DNA of 64,000 nt from Pelagomonas calceolata (GCA_918797485.1 CAKKNE010000006.1:930001-994000); one strand, 5' to 3'; positions 8,235-17,870 are shown, counted from the stretch's first letter. The notes: generated by a model not told the origin, from the letters alone. Numbers and translations are program-made.

Positions 8235-9959
8235 TTAACTAAACTTGCCAGTGAATGTTTCGCGAGCAAACGCCTCGAAGCGGTCGGCGAAGCCCCTCGA
8301 TCGCCGCGCCGCCCATTCCGACGAAGCGAAGCGTGCCGGCGGCGCGGGCGGATCGTACACGGCCGAGCGCGGGGCCGGCGGCGGTGGCACCAGGTCCAGG
8401 TCGCGATGCTCTACGCGGAACCCGGGCACGCAGTTTCCGTTCGCTTCGGCGGCCGCCCGCAGCGCGGCCGCGACGCACGCCAGCGTGGCGCAGGCCGGGC
8501 CGCCGTCGGGCCGTCCGAGCGGGGCCCTGATGCCCGCCGCCTCCAGCTCCCGTGCGAGTTTCCTGTCGAAGTCGTCCGCGTCGAGACCAAACACGACGCT
8601 GGCCCACTCCGTGCCGTCGACGGCCAAGTCCACCCTACACGAGAAGCCTGTGACGAGGGGCAATCGCTCGGCGACGGCATGGGAAGCGTCCGGGCCGAGC
8701 GCATCGACGACCGCCGCCTCGAGCTCCGCCGTCGGCGCCGCCGCCGCGCCCGCCGCGGCGGCGCTCACGTTCGCCGCCCGCAGCGCGAGCACCAAGGCTT
8801 CGCGGTACTGGCCGAACGCGGCCGGCGTGCCGCCCAGCAACCGACGCGGCTCGACGCGACGCTCCCCCCGGCGGTCGCGCAGCAGGAGCGTCATCCGCGC
8901 CGCGCGATCGCGGGGAGACCCGCCGCCCGCGTGCGCCGCGAAGTCCCCCGGCGCCCAGGCCAACGCCAAGCTCTGCACCCACTCGCAGTGCGTCCACTCG
9001 GTACCGCAAAATGTCAACGGCGACCAGAACGCCTGCAGCGAGCCATACGGCAATAATACGAAGCCGGCCGCGTCCGCGTCCACCGCGAGGCCGAGCGCCG
9101 TGTTGTCCCACCAGCCGCAGTCCCGGAGGAGGCACGAGTATCGCTCGGTCGCGAACGGCGCGAGCCACGCGCGGCGCAACAGGGACGACGCGCGGTCGCC
9201 GCCGCGCGTCGCTACGACGACGCCGGTGTTGAACGGTTCGCGCGCCACGAAGGTCGGGAGCGCGTCGACGGCGAGCGTGTCCTCCGCGAGTGCCAGCGCC
9301 GGGTGCGGCGTCGCCATCGAGGTGGCAACGACGTCGTCGTCGACCCAGACGATAGTTTGGTAGGCGCTGGCGCCGCTCTCCAGCAAATCGTGGAGCAGCC
9401 AGAGCTTGAGGTGGTGCGCGCTCCGGAGGGGGCTCAGCTGTCCGACAATCGCGACGCCCTCGGCCACGAGTCCCGTCCCGGACGCGTCGAGCGGGAGGAA
9501 CCCGTACCCGTGCGTTCGCGCGTAGGCCGCCCACGACGTCCACGACGCGCGGGCCACCTCCGGCCGGTCCGACGCGGAGACGACGAGGAGTCGCGTCCCG
9601 TGCACCTGGAGCGTTCCGTGCTGAAGCGGCCGCCGGCCGTCCGTCAGATTCCCGACCGACGCGACGGCGGGCCACGCCGCGGCGGCCGCTGCACCCAGAA
9701 TTACGGCCGCCGCATCGCCTCCGTTTGATTCGCAGGCCGCGGTCGGCCACGCGCATTTGACGCGTGCGCCCGCGGGCAGCGCATCCAGGAACGCCGCCGC
9801 CTCCGTCAACACGCGAGCCGGGTCCGCGAGGGTCAGGGCTCGTAGAACTCCGTCGACGTCGAACGCGAGCCGTGGACCCCTTGCACTATGCGTGCTGCCG
9901 TCCAGGTCCACTTCTACGGGCTGCCCGGCGACCGCCAGCAGCAGGCCGAACCAGCGCAT
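8235..9959 (-). CDS. Secreted glycosyltransferase, GT34/GMA12-like
   Basis: 574 codons from ATG 9959. The signal peptide MRWFGLLLAVAGQPVEV runs into a copy of the shared Asp-Gly module (VEVDLDGSTHS). Residues about 120-340 form a nucleotide-sugar transferase. LLVVSASDRPE starts the fold, LKLWLLHDLLE lies ahead of TIVWVDDDVVA (the metal-binding DDD), and FNTGVVVATRG plus WWDNTAL follow, the order seen in GT34 galactosyl/mannosyltransferases. The C-terminal third carries a second copy of the shared module (CRVDLAVDGTEW, then GGPACATLACVAAALRAA), a position not seen in the other proteins here. It is probably a type II or lumenal Golgi enzyme; donor and acceptor are unknown. Tail-to-tail with the gene ending at 8234 with no base between the stops. 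Confidence 0.7.
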   Translation of the reverse strand: MRWFGLLLAVAGQPVEVDLDGSTHSARGPRLAFDVDGVLRALTLADPARVLTEAAAFLDALPAGARVKCAWPTAACESNGGDAAAVILGAAAAAAWPAVASVGNLTDGRRPLQHGTLQVHGTRLLVVSASDRPEVARASWTSWAAYARTHGYGFLPLDASGTGLVAEGVAIVGQLSPLRSAHHLKLWLLHDLLESGASAYQTIVWVDDDVVATSMATPHPALALAEDTLAVDALPTFVAREPFNTGVVVATRGGDRASSLLRRAWLAPFATERYSCLLRDCGWWDNTALGLAVDADAAGFVLLPYGSLQAFWSPLTFCGTEWTHCEWVQSLALAWAPGDFAAHAGGGSPRDRAARMTLLLRDRRGERRVEPRRLLGGTPAAFGQYREALVLALRAANVSAAAAGAAAAPTAELEAAVVDALGPDASHAVAERLPLVTGFSCRVDLAVDGTEWASVVFGLDADDFDRKLARELEAAGIRAPLGRPDGGPACATLACVAAALRAAAEANGNCVPGFRVEHRDLDLVPPPPAPRSAVYDPPAPPARFASSEWAARRSRGFADRFEAFARETFTGKFS

Positions 9960-10158
9960 CAGCTAGGGCAGCCATGATCCATGATGGCGCGTTGGTCGCG
10001 GGCCGCAGGCAGCCTTGGCGCACGTTTCGGTGCCTCTGGCAGCTCTTGCCAGAGACTGGCAGAGTCTGGCGTGGGCCGCGGACCGAGGGCCCGGGACGGA
10101 GATGCTTCGCGGAGTCCTAACGACGCAAGCAACTACGAAACGAGTTCATTCAAAAGGG

Positions 10159-10680
10159 TTAGTCGTCGTCGTTCATGGCGTCCGAATCGTCCTCGTCCCC
10201 GCCGTCGTCCGGGGTCTCGCCCGGCTCGTCCTGCCAGGACTGCTCGACGACCTCGCGCACGCGCCGGTCGTACTCGCGGCGGTGCTCCGAGTAGAGCCGC
10301 GACGCCTCGCTGTTCGCGGGCGACGCCGGGTTCGGGTCCGACAATAGCGACTGGATCGACGTGAGGATCGCGGAGATGTCGTAGATGGGGGACCACTGGT
10401 TCTGGAGGATGTCCAGGCAGATCTGGCCGTCGTTGTAGACGTTGGGGTGGAAGACGCGCGTCGCGAAGCGGACGGCGGGCGCCTTGTTCGGGTAGTCCTC
10501 GCTGAAGTTCATTTCCAACCTAAACGTGCCGCCCTCCCAGGGCGTGTCGTCGGGCCCGAAGATGACCGCTTGCCACACAAGTATATTTGCGTCGTCCGGC
10601 GCCGCGGTGACGCCCGCCGGCGGGTCCGCCTGGAGCCGCTTGAAGTCCCGCACTAAACGCCGTCGGGCAGAGGAGGACAT
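10159..10680 (-). CDS. RAD6: Ubiquitin-conjugating enzyme E2, RAD6/UBE2A type
   Basis: 173 codons from ATG 10680; ten further codons upstream lead only to a TTG. The sequence follows RAD6 along its length: [59 protein letters not shown], then [14 protein letters not shown] with the active-site Cys, and [20 protein letters not shown]. The E2 accepts ubiquitin from E1 and, with RAD18- or BRE1-type ligases, modifies PCNA and histone H2B. The C-terminus is extended by an acidic tail ([11 protein letters not shown]), as in budding yeast Rad6 and unlike human UBE2A. It probably acts in the nucleus and cytosol. A single exon. Confidence 0.92.
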   Translation of the reverse strand: MSSSARRRLVRDFKRLQADPPAGVTAAPDDANILVWQAVIFGPDDTPWEGGTFRLEMNFSEDYPNKAPAVRFATRVFHPNVYNDGQICLDILQNQWSPIYDISAILTSIQSLLSDPNPASPANSEASRLYSEHRREYDRRVREVVEQSWQDEPGETPDDGGDEDDSDAMNDDD

Positions 10681-11011
10681 GGGGTTTGTCAGGGGTGCCG
10701 CGCGCGGCAAGCGCTGCGGGAGGAGGTGCTGTGTATATTATGCCGCTCAACAGCTACTTTCTCGCGCCGTCTGCGATGCGGATTTCGCGAGCCACCAACG
10801 GAATAGAGGGAATCGTGCTGCTTAGCGCGTTTCACAGCGGTTCCCTTGCTGCGCGAGCGCTGTGAGCGCCGGCGGCCATGGCTCTAGTGTCTTACAGCCG
10901 CTAGCTGCAGCTTGGGCGTGGCTCGCCACTTGGCTCGCGCTGGACTAATAGAGCCACTTGGAGCAGCCATCGGTGAATCTGAGCAGCATTGGTGAATCTG
11001 AGTAGAGTAGC
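10681..11011. other. Intergenic region between RAD6 and the next plus-strand gene
   Basis: This stretch separates the divergent starts at 10680 and 11012 and must hold both promoters. It contains one copy of the dispersed TAGCGGC...GTAAGACACTAG element in reverse orientation (10883-10904) and a short direct repeat ending in GGTGAATCTGAG(C/T)AG at about 10970-11006, just before the ATG. No open frame of interest was seen. Confidence 0.5.
10883..10904 (-). repeat. Dispersed intergenic repeat, copy 1
   Basis: Reads TAGCGGCTGTAAGACACTAG on the minus strand. It is the same core as the copies near 35918, 39436, 48875 and 59741. It lies in a promoter region and not in coding sequence. Confidence 0.6.
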
Positions 11012-11971
11012 ATGCACTCTCGCCTTGCTTTCCTCTTTGCTGGAGCCGCCTGCGCTCTCACACCCGTCCCGAACACCGCGCGACGACGGCGCGTGGTCTG
11101 TCGCGCGAGTGACTGGACGCAGAGCGAGGACTGGGCGCTCACGGACGGGGCCAAGCGGTTCACGAGGTCGTCGCGGACCGGCGACGAACGCCTCTTCTAC
11201 GAAGACCTCGCGGCCTCGCTGGGGCCCGCGGCCGGCGCGCGCCCGGCGACGGAGTTACGGGCGCGCCTCGAGGCGCTCGGGTGCACGGCGCCGCCGCCGC
11301 CGCGCGTCCTCGATGCCTGGCGCGAGGAGAGCGCCGGCGAGCGCTTCTCGGGCACGCTCGACGGCGACGTCACAGAGGTCGCGACGGCGAGAGTATCATT
11401 CCTCGGCGCTGAAGAGACCCGATACGTGGAGACGACCGGCGGGGAGATCATACGGCTCGGAACGCCCGCGGACGCGCCCGCCGCTCCTGTAGAGTCGTCA
11501 CTGCCGCCGCGGTTGTCGTTGACGGCGCCGACGCTTCCGCGCTGGGCGCCGCTCGCCGCGCTGCCGCTGGCGCTCCTGCTGCTCGCGGCCCGGTCCCTGG
11601 CGCCGCCGGAGGGGGCGGCGGGCACGTACCTGTACGAGTCCACGACGGTCGTCACGCAGCGGGCCTTCGACGACGAAGGTGACACGGTCGTCCGCGTGCA
11701 GAGGCGGCGCGCGACGCGCAGTAGCGAGGCACCGCAGACGCGCGTGCAGACCGATACGGTCGTCCGGCGGACGGCGCGGGGCGACGACGGCACGCTCGTC
11801 AAGACGACGACGCGGGATCGGGCCGTCAACCCGACCTTCGACGCGGAACCGCGGCCCGCGACGAGTGCCGAGATGTCGGCGCTCCTGCGACCAAAGGGCG
11901 CGCTGCCTCCGGCAACGGGAACGCCCTCGTCGGCGGCCACGCCCACGCCAGACGTCGACAACCCCCCGTGA
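11012..11971 (+). CDS. Hypothetical plastid membrane protein
   Basis: 319 codons from ATG 11012. MHSRLAFLFAGAACALTPVP is a signal peptide with ALTPV at the cleavage point, followed by an Arg-rich stretch (RRRRVVCRAS). That is the bipartite plastid presequence of an ochrophyte with Leu in place of the usual Phe. Residues about 35-165 are soluble, include a possible GERFSGTLDGDV beta segment and are not recognised. One strong membrane helix follows near residue 180 (LAALPLALLLLAARSLA). After it comes a Thr/Arg-rich tail with alternating strand-like repeats (TVVRVQRRR, DTVVRRTARG, LVKTTTRD) and a Pro/Thr-rich end. No domain can be named. It overlaps the first in-frame codons of the downstream frame, which is one reason to start the next gene at 12130. 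Confidence 0.6.
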   Translation: MHSRLAFLFAGAACALTPVPNTARRRRVVCRASDWTQSEDWALTDGAKRFTRSSRTGDERLFYEDLAASLGPAAGARPATELRARLEALGCTAPPPPRVLDAWREESAGERFSGTLDGDVTEVATARVSFLGAEETRYVETTGGEIIRLGTPADAPAAPVESSLPPRLSLTAPTLPRWAPLAALPLALLLLAARSLAPPEGAAGTYLYESTTVVTQRAFDDEGDTVVRVQRRRATRSSEAPQTRVQTDTVVRRTARGDDGTLVKTTTRDRAVNPTFDAEPRPATSAEMSALLRPKGALPPATGTPSSAATPTPDVDNPP

Positions 11972-12129
11972 TTTATATGTTTTATACTGGTATACCTAGG
12001 TACCCATATTACAGCGGTGCGGCGCGGCAGCGTCTGCAGCGCAGCGTCGCAGCTGCGACGCCACGCGCCACAGGCAAGGGCAGCGCTAAAGCAGCGCTGA
12101 AGCAGGAGCGCTGGCCACGGCAGCCCGAA

Positions 12130-13419
12130 ATGGAGCGGCTGCTGTTGTTTCTCGCAGTGGCATGCTTGGCATGCTTGGTGTGTGGCGTGCCCGCGGCCGA
12201 GCTGGCGGAATGGATTGATGCGTTGAGCTCGCCCTCTGACCGGCGCGCGATGGCCGCCGACTACTGCGCCTCGCGCGCGGAGGCCGGCGAGTCGGAAGAA
12301 GCGTGCCGCCGGAGGATCGCGGCCGGGCTCGAGCGGGCCCGCGGCGCGCTCGCGGGCCCGCCCGCGCGGCCGCCGGCGATGGAGGTGGACGCCACCGGCC
12401 GCGTGCTGGCGACGGTGCAGCTGCTGGCGCTGGACCCCGCGACGCGCCGGCTTGCGCTGCCTCCTGGGAAGCGCCGGCTCTGGGTCGAGGTGGGCGCGAG
12501 CCGGCGGAACCTCGTCGCGGACCACGAGGCGCGCTGCCTGGCGGACGATGATGTTTTTATTGTCTCCTTCGAGCCGCTCCTCGCGGACTACTTCTTCGCT
12601 TCTATGAAACCCAACGGCGCGCGCGGGCCCCGCGCCTGGGACGACCCCGGCGGCCCGCTGGCGGCGCTGCGCGGCGACCCACGCCGCGGCGTCGTGCTCC
12701 CGTTCGCCGTGGCGGACAGCGACGGCCTCCTGGACTTCCGCGTGTCCGAGAACCAGGGCTGCTCCTCAATTCTGAAAGCCGCGCCCGGCATCCACGGCCA
12801 CGACCCCGCGCTGTACGCGGCGACGAGCGCCTGCGCCAACATGACAGAAATGCGCCGCGTCCCGGCGCTCTCTTTGTCTACACTCTTCGAGGAGCTCCTG
12901 CCCGCGGGCGCGCGCATCGACTTCCTCAAGGTCGACACGCAGGGCACCGCGCTGGACATCCTGCGGTCCGCCGGGGCCCACTCTTCAAAAGTCGACGCGG
13001 TCATGGTCGACGCGCTCGTCGACGGCGCGCGCCCGCTCTACGAGGGCCAGAACACGTGCGCCGAGACGGCGACGCTATTCGAGGCCTCCGGCTTCGCCGT
13101 CGCGCGCGACGCGGCGGGCGAGGCCGCCGTCTGCGCCCAGGCGACCGCCTTCCACCGCGCCTACGACCCGACCGCCGAGTTCGGCGCCGGCGCGCGGGAG
13201 CTCAACTTCTTCGCCGCGCGCGACCCGGAGCGACGGCGGCCCGCGTGCGCGCTCATGTTCCAGACCCTCGAGGTCGACGACTACCTCTCCGCGGGCCAGC
13301 CCGCCCAGCTCCCCGGCTGCGACCGACCGGGCGAGCGCTGCCACCACTGCGAGGACAATGGCGGGACCTGCCACATCTATTTCGACGAAAACACCTGCAC
13401 CTGCCGCTTCCATCTTTAG
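12130..13419 (+). CDS. Secreted FkbM-family methyltransferase with Cys-rich tail
   Basis: 429 codons from ATG 12130; the frame extends up to 11968 but only ATG 12130 gives a signal peptide (MERLLLFLAVACLACLVCG). The domain starts RLWVEVGASRRNLV near residue 118 (SAM-binding motif I). It continues with VVLPFAVADSDGLLDFRVSE and IDFLKVDTQGTALDILRS near 262, the FkbM (D/K)VDxxGxxxxIL motif. FkbM enzymes methylate sugar hydroxyls. The last 35 residues are Cys-rich (CDRPGERCHHCEDNGG, then CTCRFHL), like an EGF- or ShK-type disulfide module, which fits an oxidising lumenal or extracellular location. A single exon in a run of plus-strand secreted enzymes. Confidence 0.75.
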   Translation: MERLLLFLAVACLACLVCGVPAAELAEWIDALSSPSDRRAMAADYCASRAEAGESEEACRRRIAAGLERARGALAGPPARPPAMEVDATGRVLATVQLLALDPATRRLALPPGKRRLWVEVGASRRNLVADHEARCLADDDVFIVSFEPLLADYFFASMKPNGARGPRAWDDPGGPLAALRGDPRRGVVLPFAVADSDGLLDFRVSENQGCSSILKAAPGIHGHDPALYAATSACANMTEMRRVPALSLSTLFEELLPAGARIDFLKVDTQGTALDILRSAGAHSSKVDAVMVDALVDGARPLYEGQNTCAETATLFEASGFAVARDAAGEAAVCAQATAFHRAYDPTAEFGAGARELNFFAARDPERRRPACALMFQTLEVDDYLSAGQPAQLPGCDRPGERCHHCEDNGGTCHIYFDENTCTCRFHL

Positions 13420-13705
13420 TTATTTGTTTTTTTATTATTCGGGTTCGGGTTTACACGGCGCGGTCTCGGGTTTTGCATTATTAGCCTCTCGGGTTTTGCC
13501 CCTTGGCCCTCTCCGATACACCCCTTGCGCTTTTGTGCCAGTATAAAACATACTAGATTTGCTACCTTTTGGCCGAGGCTGCCCGCACCTCATGCATGCT
13601 TGCGTCGTAGGTGACAAAGCGTGTGGTGTAACACATGCGTGCGCACCAATGACTCGTAAGGGGCAGCCCATGGCAGCGCTAAGCCAGACGTAAGGCCATA
13701 GACAG

Positions 13706-16700
13706 ATGCGGGTCCGGCTCCTCCTCCTCCTCGGCGTATGCAGTGACGGGAGCAGCTACGACGTCGACGTCGTGGCGAGGCTCCCCGGCGGCAACGACGA
13801 TGCGCGAGCACGCGCGTACCGCACGATTCACGCGACGGGCCTCCGCACGCATCCGCTGCACTGCCCGCTCGACGCGTCGCTCTTCACCAAAATGGTCGCC
13901 GACGACGACGCCGTCGTCGCCTGCTTCGCCGACGCGTTGGAGGCGACGATCGCCGACGAAAACAAAAACGCGTCGGGCTGGTCGTGGGCCTCGTTCGCGG
14001 CCGGCGCCGGCGGCGAACTGTTAGTACCGACGGACTTCGGAGGCATCCGAACCGGCGGCGTGGCGTGCTTCCACCAGGTGCGTGACGCCTGGGCCGCGGC
14101 CGGCTACTCCGCGACGATGGTCCTGCCGGACGCCTACTATCGGACGGCGCGGACGCCCGGCCGCCAGGCGTCGGGGCCGCTCGTCGGGTTCCGGGGCGCG
14201 CGCGACGTTCTCCTGGTCCCGGAGGGCTGGCACTGGACCGGCATCGGGGCGCTCCGCGAGCGGGCCGCGGCGCGCTTCTACTCGTTGACGCTGGCTGCGG
14301 CCGATGACCGCGGCCGCCCCGTCGCAAAGCACAAGGCGTTCGACGGCACACAAGGGGTCGCGGCGGGCTGGGCCGTCTCCCGCGACCTTCATAAACGCTA
14401 CGGACTGCTTGGCGCGCCCGAACTCTACGCGGCGCCGTGCCCCGTCGAGGACCGGTACTACCGGGCCGCGGCCGCGGCGAAAGCCGCCGTCGGCGCGGGA
14501 GCCTTGGCGGACGTAGTAGAGGCTCTGACAAACCGCAACGCCACGGCCGACCAGGTCGTCGCGGCCGCGTTGGCGAGGGTCAATCAAACGCGAACGGGGG
14601 CGCTCGTCCTCGTCGACACCGACGGGTATCGGGCGGGCGGGCAAGTACGCGCGGCTCTGACTGAGACGGTCGCGCGGCTGCGACGGCGGGGCTACGCCGT
14701 GCTGAAGCTAAAGGGCTTTGCCCCCCGGGACCTCCCGACGCTCTACGCGGCGGCCGCCGCCGTCGTCGACTTCCACGTGCCGGGCCCAGAGCGCGTGGTC
14801 ATGGAGGCGGCGCTGTTCAACTGCTGGCCGGTGCTCGTGGACGAAGGCTATGGTGGTTCGGCGCTGGACTTCCCCATCCCGGAACGTTTCCGTTTGCGAC
14901 GCGCCGACGCGTCCGCGGCGGAAGCCGCCGTGGTCGAGCTTGTGGAGGGCCGCGGGAACGCTACCTTGGAGGCCGAGTTCGCGCCGTGGCGGCGGCACGT
15001 CGAGGCGCTGCCGGAGCGTTTCGACGCCGCCGTCGAGGCTTTTGCGTTCGCGTCGCATCTCCAGGTCCACGTCGAGGCCTGCGGCGCCGCCGCGAGGCCA
15101 TTCGCGGCGATCGCGTCCGCGCTGCGCGCGTTTCCGCTGGCTTCGATCGAGGTTCACGCGGGCGACGCTCCGCGGTTCCTGCGCACGAATTATGAAGGCG
15201 TCGAGGCGCTCGCGGCGCTCGGGCTGACCGACGCCGAGACGGGCGGCAGTGCGTACCACGCCGTGCGCTTCCGCGACGGGTGCGCCGCCCCTGGGTTGAA
15301 TGATCTCGCGAGCGTGAGCCACGGCGTCGCGTGGCTGGTGCTGCCGCCGGGCGTTCTGGTCGCTGAGACCGCCGCGCCGACGGCGCGCGCCGCGCTGGAG
15401 GCCATGTTCGACGCGCACTGCCGCGCGGCGGCGCTCGACGCGCGCGCGGCGCTTTACCTCAACGAGACCGCGCTCACGGGCCGACCTGCCACCCGAGCGC
15501 GCTGCGTCGGCGGTCCCGTTCCCGGTGTAGCGGTCGCCTTCGCCGCCGACCTCCTTCGGAACCTGCCGCGCTGGGCGGCCGACGCCCCGCCGCCGGCCGT
15601 CGCCGTCGCCGTGGAGCCAACCAATGACGTCGTGGCGGAGATTTTTGTCGACGGCGAGGCCCGCGTCCACCGTTTCGCGCCGGCCAAGGATTTTGATACG
15701 TTAATCGCCAACGGCCGCGACCTCCTTGTCGCCAATAATCTGTCGTCAAACGCCGCTGGCCTCGCGGGTATCGTGGCGCGCCTCGCCGAGCTCCAGGGGC
15801 TACCGTCGGTGGAGCGATGCGTTCGAGACGACCTCGTTCCGCCGTTCGCCGCGCGGGCGTTCGAGCGCCGCCGCCGCGAGGAGCTGGGCCGCTGGGCTAA
15901 CAACCAAGGTCTCGACCTCGGGTTCGTCGACGCGGCGCTGCGGCGGTGGCGGCCTCAACCGATACGGTTTCGCGAGGACGGCGCGCGGCTCACGGCCCTC
16001 GACTGGGACTGGCAGGGGTACGCCGTCTGCCTCACGCACGGCGCGCAGGACGCTGAGACGAGTGCGCAGCTTGTAGAGAAGTGGAACCGGACGGTGATTG
16101 CCGGGAAGACGCGCGTTCTGGACCTGCTGGCGCTCCTCCACTTCACGACCGACCGGTCCGACGCCGTGCTGGGCTACACGTCGCAGCTCGTCCACGCGCT
16201 GCAGGTCTACGCCGCTGTTTCCAACGCCACGGATATCATCTTTGACGAGCGCGACGCGCAATACAGGCGCGACATGCGGCTTGCGGCCCTTATCCACGAC
16301 CTCGGCAAGCTGCTGAGTCTGTTTGGGGAAGCAGATGCGCACGTCGACTGCACCAATCGGGCCCTGGCGGTCGATCCGGGCGGGGGTCTCGACGCGATCC
16401 GGGCGCAGTTCAACCACGACGAGTACGGCTACCTCAAGCTCCGCGGCCTCGGCCTGCCGCGCCGCGTCGAGCTGGTGATCCGGTTCCACTCGCTTTTTGA
16501 TCTGCGCAACACGACGGTACCCGACGATCACGCCATGCCTTGGCTTCAGCCAGCGACGAACCTCTACGACATGGACCTAAACCCCGCCGACGAACGCGCC
16601 CGCGCCTTCATCCTCCACTTCTCGCACTACGACCAGAAGGCGAAGCGCGCCACGGACTACATTCCCGACGTCGATTTGGTAGAGATCGAGGCGCTCCTCG

Positions 16701-16738
16701 CCGAGGCATTTCCGCCCGACGGGCGGATTCCGTTCTAG
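13706..16738 (+). CDS. Secreted glycosyltransferase fused to a MIOX-like diiron oxygenase
   Basis: 1010 codons, one exon, ATG 13706. Signal peptide MRVRLLLLLGVCSDGSS. Residues about 100-440 look like a GT-B glycosyltransferase: GGIRTGGVACFHQVRDAW, then AAAVVDFHVPGPERVVMEAA and ALFNCWPVLVDEG, matching the acceptor/donor segment of the genes at 17980 and 26216. A middle region (450-780) resembles the second domain of those proteins. The last 200 residues match myo-inositol oxygenase: QLVHALQVY (827), LIHDLGKLLSLFGE (861), NHDEYGYLK (902), IRFHSLFD (926) and NLYDMD (951). These keep all six iron ligands of MIOX (H, HD, H, H, D). MIOX opens inositol to glucuronate and is normally a stand-alone cytosolic enzyme, so fusion to a lumenal GT is unusual; the substrate here may be a sugar-linked cyclitol. 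Function of the fusion is inference. Confidence 0.75.
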   Translation: MRVRLLLLLGVCSDGSSYDVDVVARLPGGNDDARARAYRTIHATGLRTHPLHCPLDASLFTKMVADDDAVVACFADALEATIADENKNASGWSWASFAAGAGGELLVPTDFGGIRTGGVACFHQVRDAWAAAGYSATMVLPDAYYRTARTPGRQASGPLVGFRGARDVLLVPEGWHWTGIGALRERAAARFYSLTLAAADDRGRPVAKHKAFDGTQGVAAGWAVSRDLHKRYGLLGAPELYAAPCPVEDRYYRAAAAAKAAVGAGALADVVEALTNRNATADQVVAAALARVNQTRTGALVLVDTDGYRAGGQVRAALTETVARLRRRGYAVLKLKGFAPRDLPTLYAAAAAVVDFHVPGPERVVMEAALFNCWPVLVDEGYGGSALDFPIPERFRLRRADASAAEAAVVELVEGRGNATLEAEFAPWRRHVEALPERFDAAVEAFAFASHLQVHVEACGAAARPFAAIASALRAFPLASIEVHAGDAPRFLRTNYEGVEALAALGLTDAETGGSAYHAVRFRDGCAAPGLNDLASVSHGVAWLVLPPGVLVAETAAPTARAALEAMFDAHCRAAALDARAALYLNETALTGRPATRARCVGGPVPGVAVAFAADLLRNLPRWAADAPPPAVAVAVEPTNDVVAEIFVDGEARVHRFAPAKDFDTLIANGRDLLVANNLSSNAAGLAGIVARLAELQGLPSVERCVRDDLVPPFAARAFERRRREELGRWANNQGLDLGFVDAALRRWRPQPIRFREDGARLTALDWDWQGYAVCLTHGAQDAETSAQLVEKWNRTVIAGKTRVLDLLALLHFTTDRSDAVLGYTSQLVHALQVYAAVSNATDIIFDERDAQYRRDMRLAALIHDLGKLLSLFGEADAHVDCTNRALAVDPGGGLDAIRAQFNHDEYGYLKLRGLGLPRRVELVIRFHSLFDLRNTTVPDDHAMPWLQPATNLYDMDLNPADERARAFILHFSHYDQKAKRATDYIPDVDLVEIEALLAEAFPPDGRIPF

Positions 16739-16770
16739 CCTCTAGATAGAAGATGTAACTTAAAAACAAC

Positions 16771-17748
16771 TCAGGGCGCAGACGCCGATGTCCGCCGCCG
16801 CCCGTAGGCGACAAAAGTCGCTGCGGCGGCCGCGCAGACGGCGAGGCCGAGGCACGTCGCCGCGTCGAGGGCTTGCGCGTCGCGGTCGACGAGGAGAGCC
16901 GCCGCCGCCAGCGCGACACCCGCCTTCACCGGGCTAAGAATTGCGTACAGCACGGGCCCACCCGCGGCGACGCTCACGCTCGCCGTCGTCCACCGCAGCG
17001 CGGCGGCCAGGCCGCAGCTCAGCGCGAGAAGACCGGGCCGGGGCGGGCCGCCGGCGCTCGCGGGCCAGCGAAGCGCGACAGTCGCCGCGACAACGACCTC
17101 GACAGCGCCCGCGCCCAGCCACGCGCCGTCGTCCGGACCGACGCCGTGGCGATGCCGGAGCGCGTTATGACAAACTTGGTACGTAGGCTGGAAGCACGCC
17201 GCAGCCGCGAACGGCGCGCAGCGCAGGGCCTTCGCCGCGTCGCCGCGCCCCGTTCCTATAGTCAATCCGAGCGCGCTGACGGCGCAGCTCCACCACCCCG
17301 TCACCGTCAGCGCACCCGCGTCGAGGAGCGCGGCCTGGACGACCGCGGACCAGAGGGGCGCGGCCAGCTTGTAGAGCTGGAAGTCGGCCATCGTCGCGCC
17401 ACCCGCAACGCCGCGGTTCCACAGGAACACCTGCACCACGCCCGCGACGGCCTGGACGAGGAGCAGGCCCCAGGCGCCGTTTGTGATAGGCCGTTTGCGT
17501 TTCGGTCGCCGGCGGATGCGCTGCCCGATGCCACGGCACGCCAGCGCCGTGGCAGCGTGCGCGACCGTCAGGCGCCCCGCGTCGACCGCGCCGCAGCGCA
17601 CGAGCGCATTATTCACGAGCGTCAGCGAGACGGAGCAGACCACGGAGGCGACGCAGACGACCCAGGTTGGAAGCACCATCGCATTTTGCTCGGTTCGTGA
17701 GGCTGCCCGAAGATGCACCCTAATATCTCCGATTTTCTCACGATCCAT
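16771..17748 (-). CDS. Nucleotide-sugar/triose-phosphate-type transporter (DMT superfamily)
   Basis: About ten hydrophobic helices in 325 codons. ATG 17748 is the first ATG of the frame; ATG 17679 (MVLPTWVVCVASVVCSVSL) gives the more usual TPT-type start and is an equally good choice. Helix 1 carries VSLTLVNNALV, comparable to the start of nucleotide-sugar transporters (VSxxxxNKxL). Helix 3-4 has FLWNRGVAGG and DFQLYKLAAPLWSAVVQAA, and helix 9 has GPVLYAILSPVKAGVALA, the conserved pro-rich DMT end. A positively charged loop (RIRRRPKRKRP) fits the cytosolic side. In this locus its likely job is to carry an NDP-sugar into the Golgi for the surrounding transferases. It ends 32 bp from the 3' end of the gene at 13706-16738. 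Confidence 0.65.
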   Translation of the reverse strand: MDREKIGDIRVHLRAASRTEQNAMVLPTWVVCVASVVCSVSLTLVNNALVRCGAVDAGRLTVAHAATALACRGIGQRIRRRPKRKRPITNGAWGLLLVQAVAGVVQVFLWNRGVAGGATMADFQLYKLAAPLWSAVVQAALLDAGALTVTGWWSCAVSALGLTIGTGRGDAAKALRCAPFAAAACFQPTYQVCHNALRHRHGVGPDDGAWLGAGAVEVVVAATVALRWPASAGGPPRPGLLALSCGLAAALRWTTASVSVAAGGPVLYAILSPVKAGVALAAAALLVDRDAQALDAATCLGLAVCAAAAATFVAYGRRRTSASAP

Positions 17749-17870
17749 GCTACGGTCCCGCCAGTCCTGCGTCACCCCCAAGACTCGCTGCTAGAGCGTT
17801 TATATCAGGCTTGAAAAATCGACCTGCTGTCAGGGCTAATTCAGTACCTTTGCAAGCCAGGGGCAGCATG

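Noticed and set aside
11968-12129. 54-codon N-terminal extension of the FkbM gene
   Set aside because: It would bury the signal peptide and overlaps the end of the previous gene; ATG 12130 is preferred.
11197-12525. 442-codon minus-strand frame over the plastid protein and FkbM gene starts
   Set aside because: No motif, crosses two supported plus-strand genes and starts at an unsupported position.
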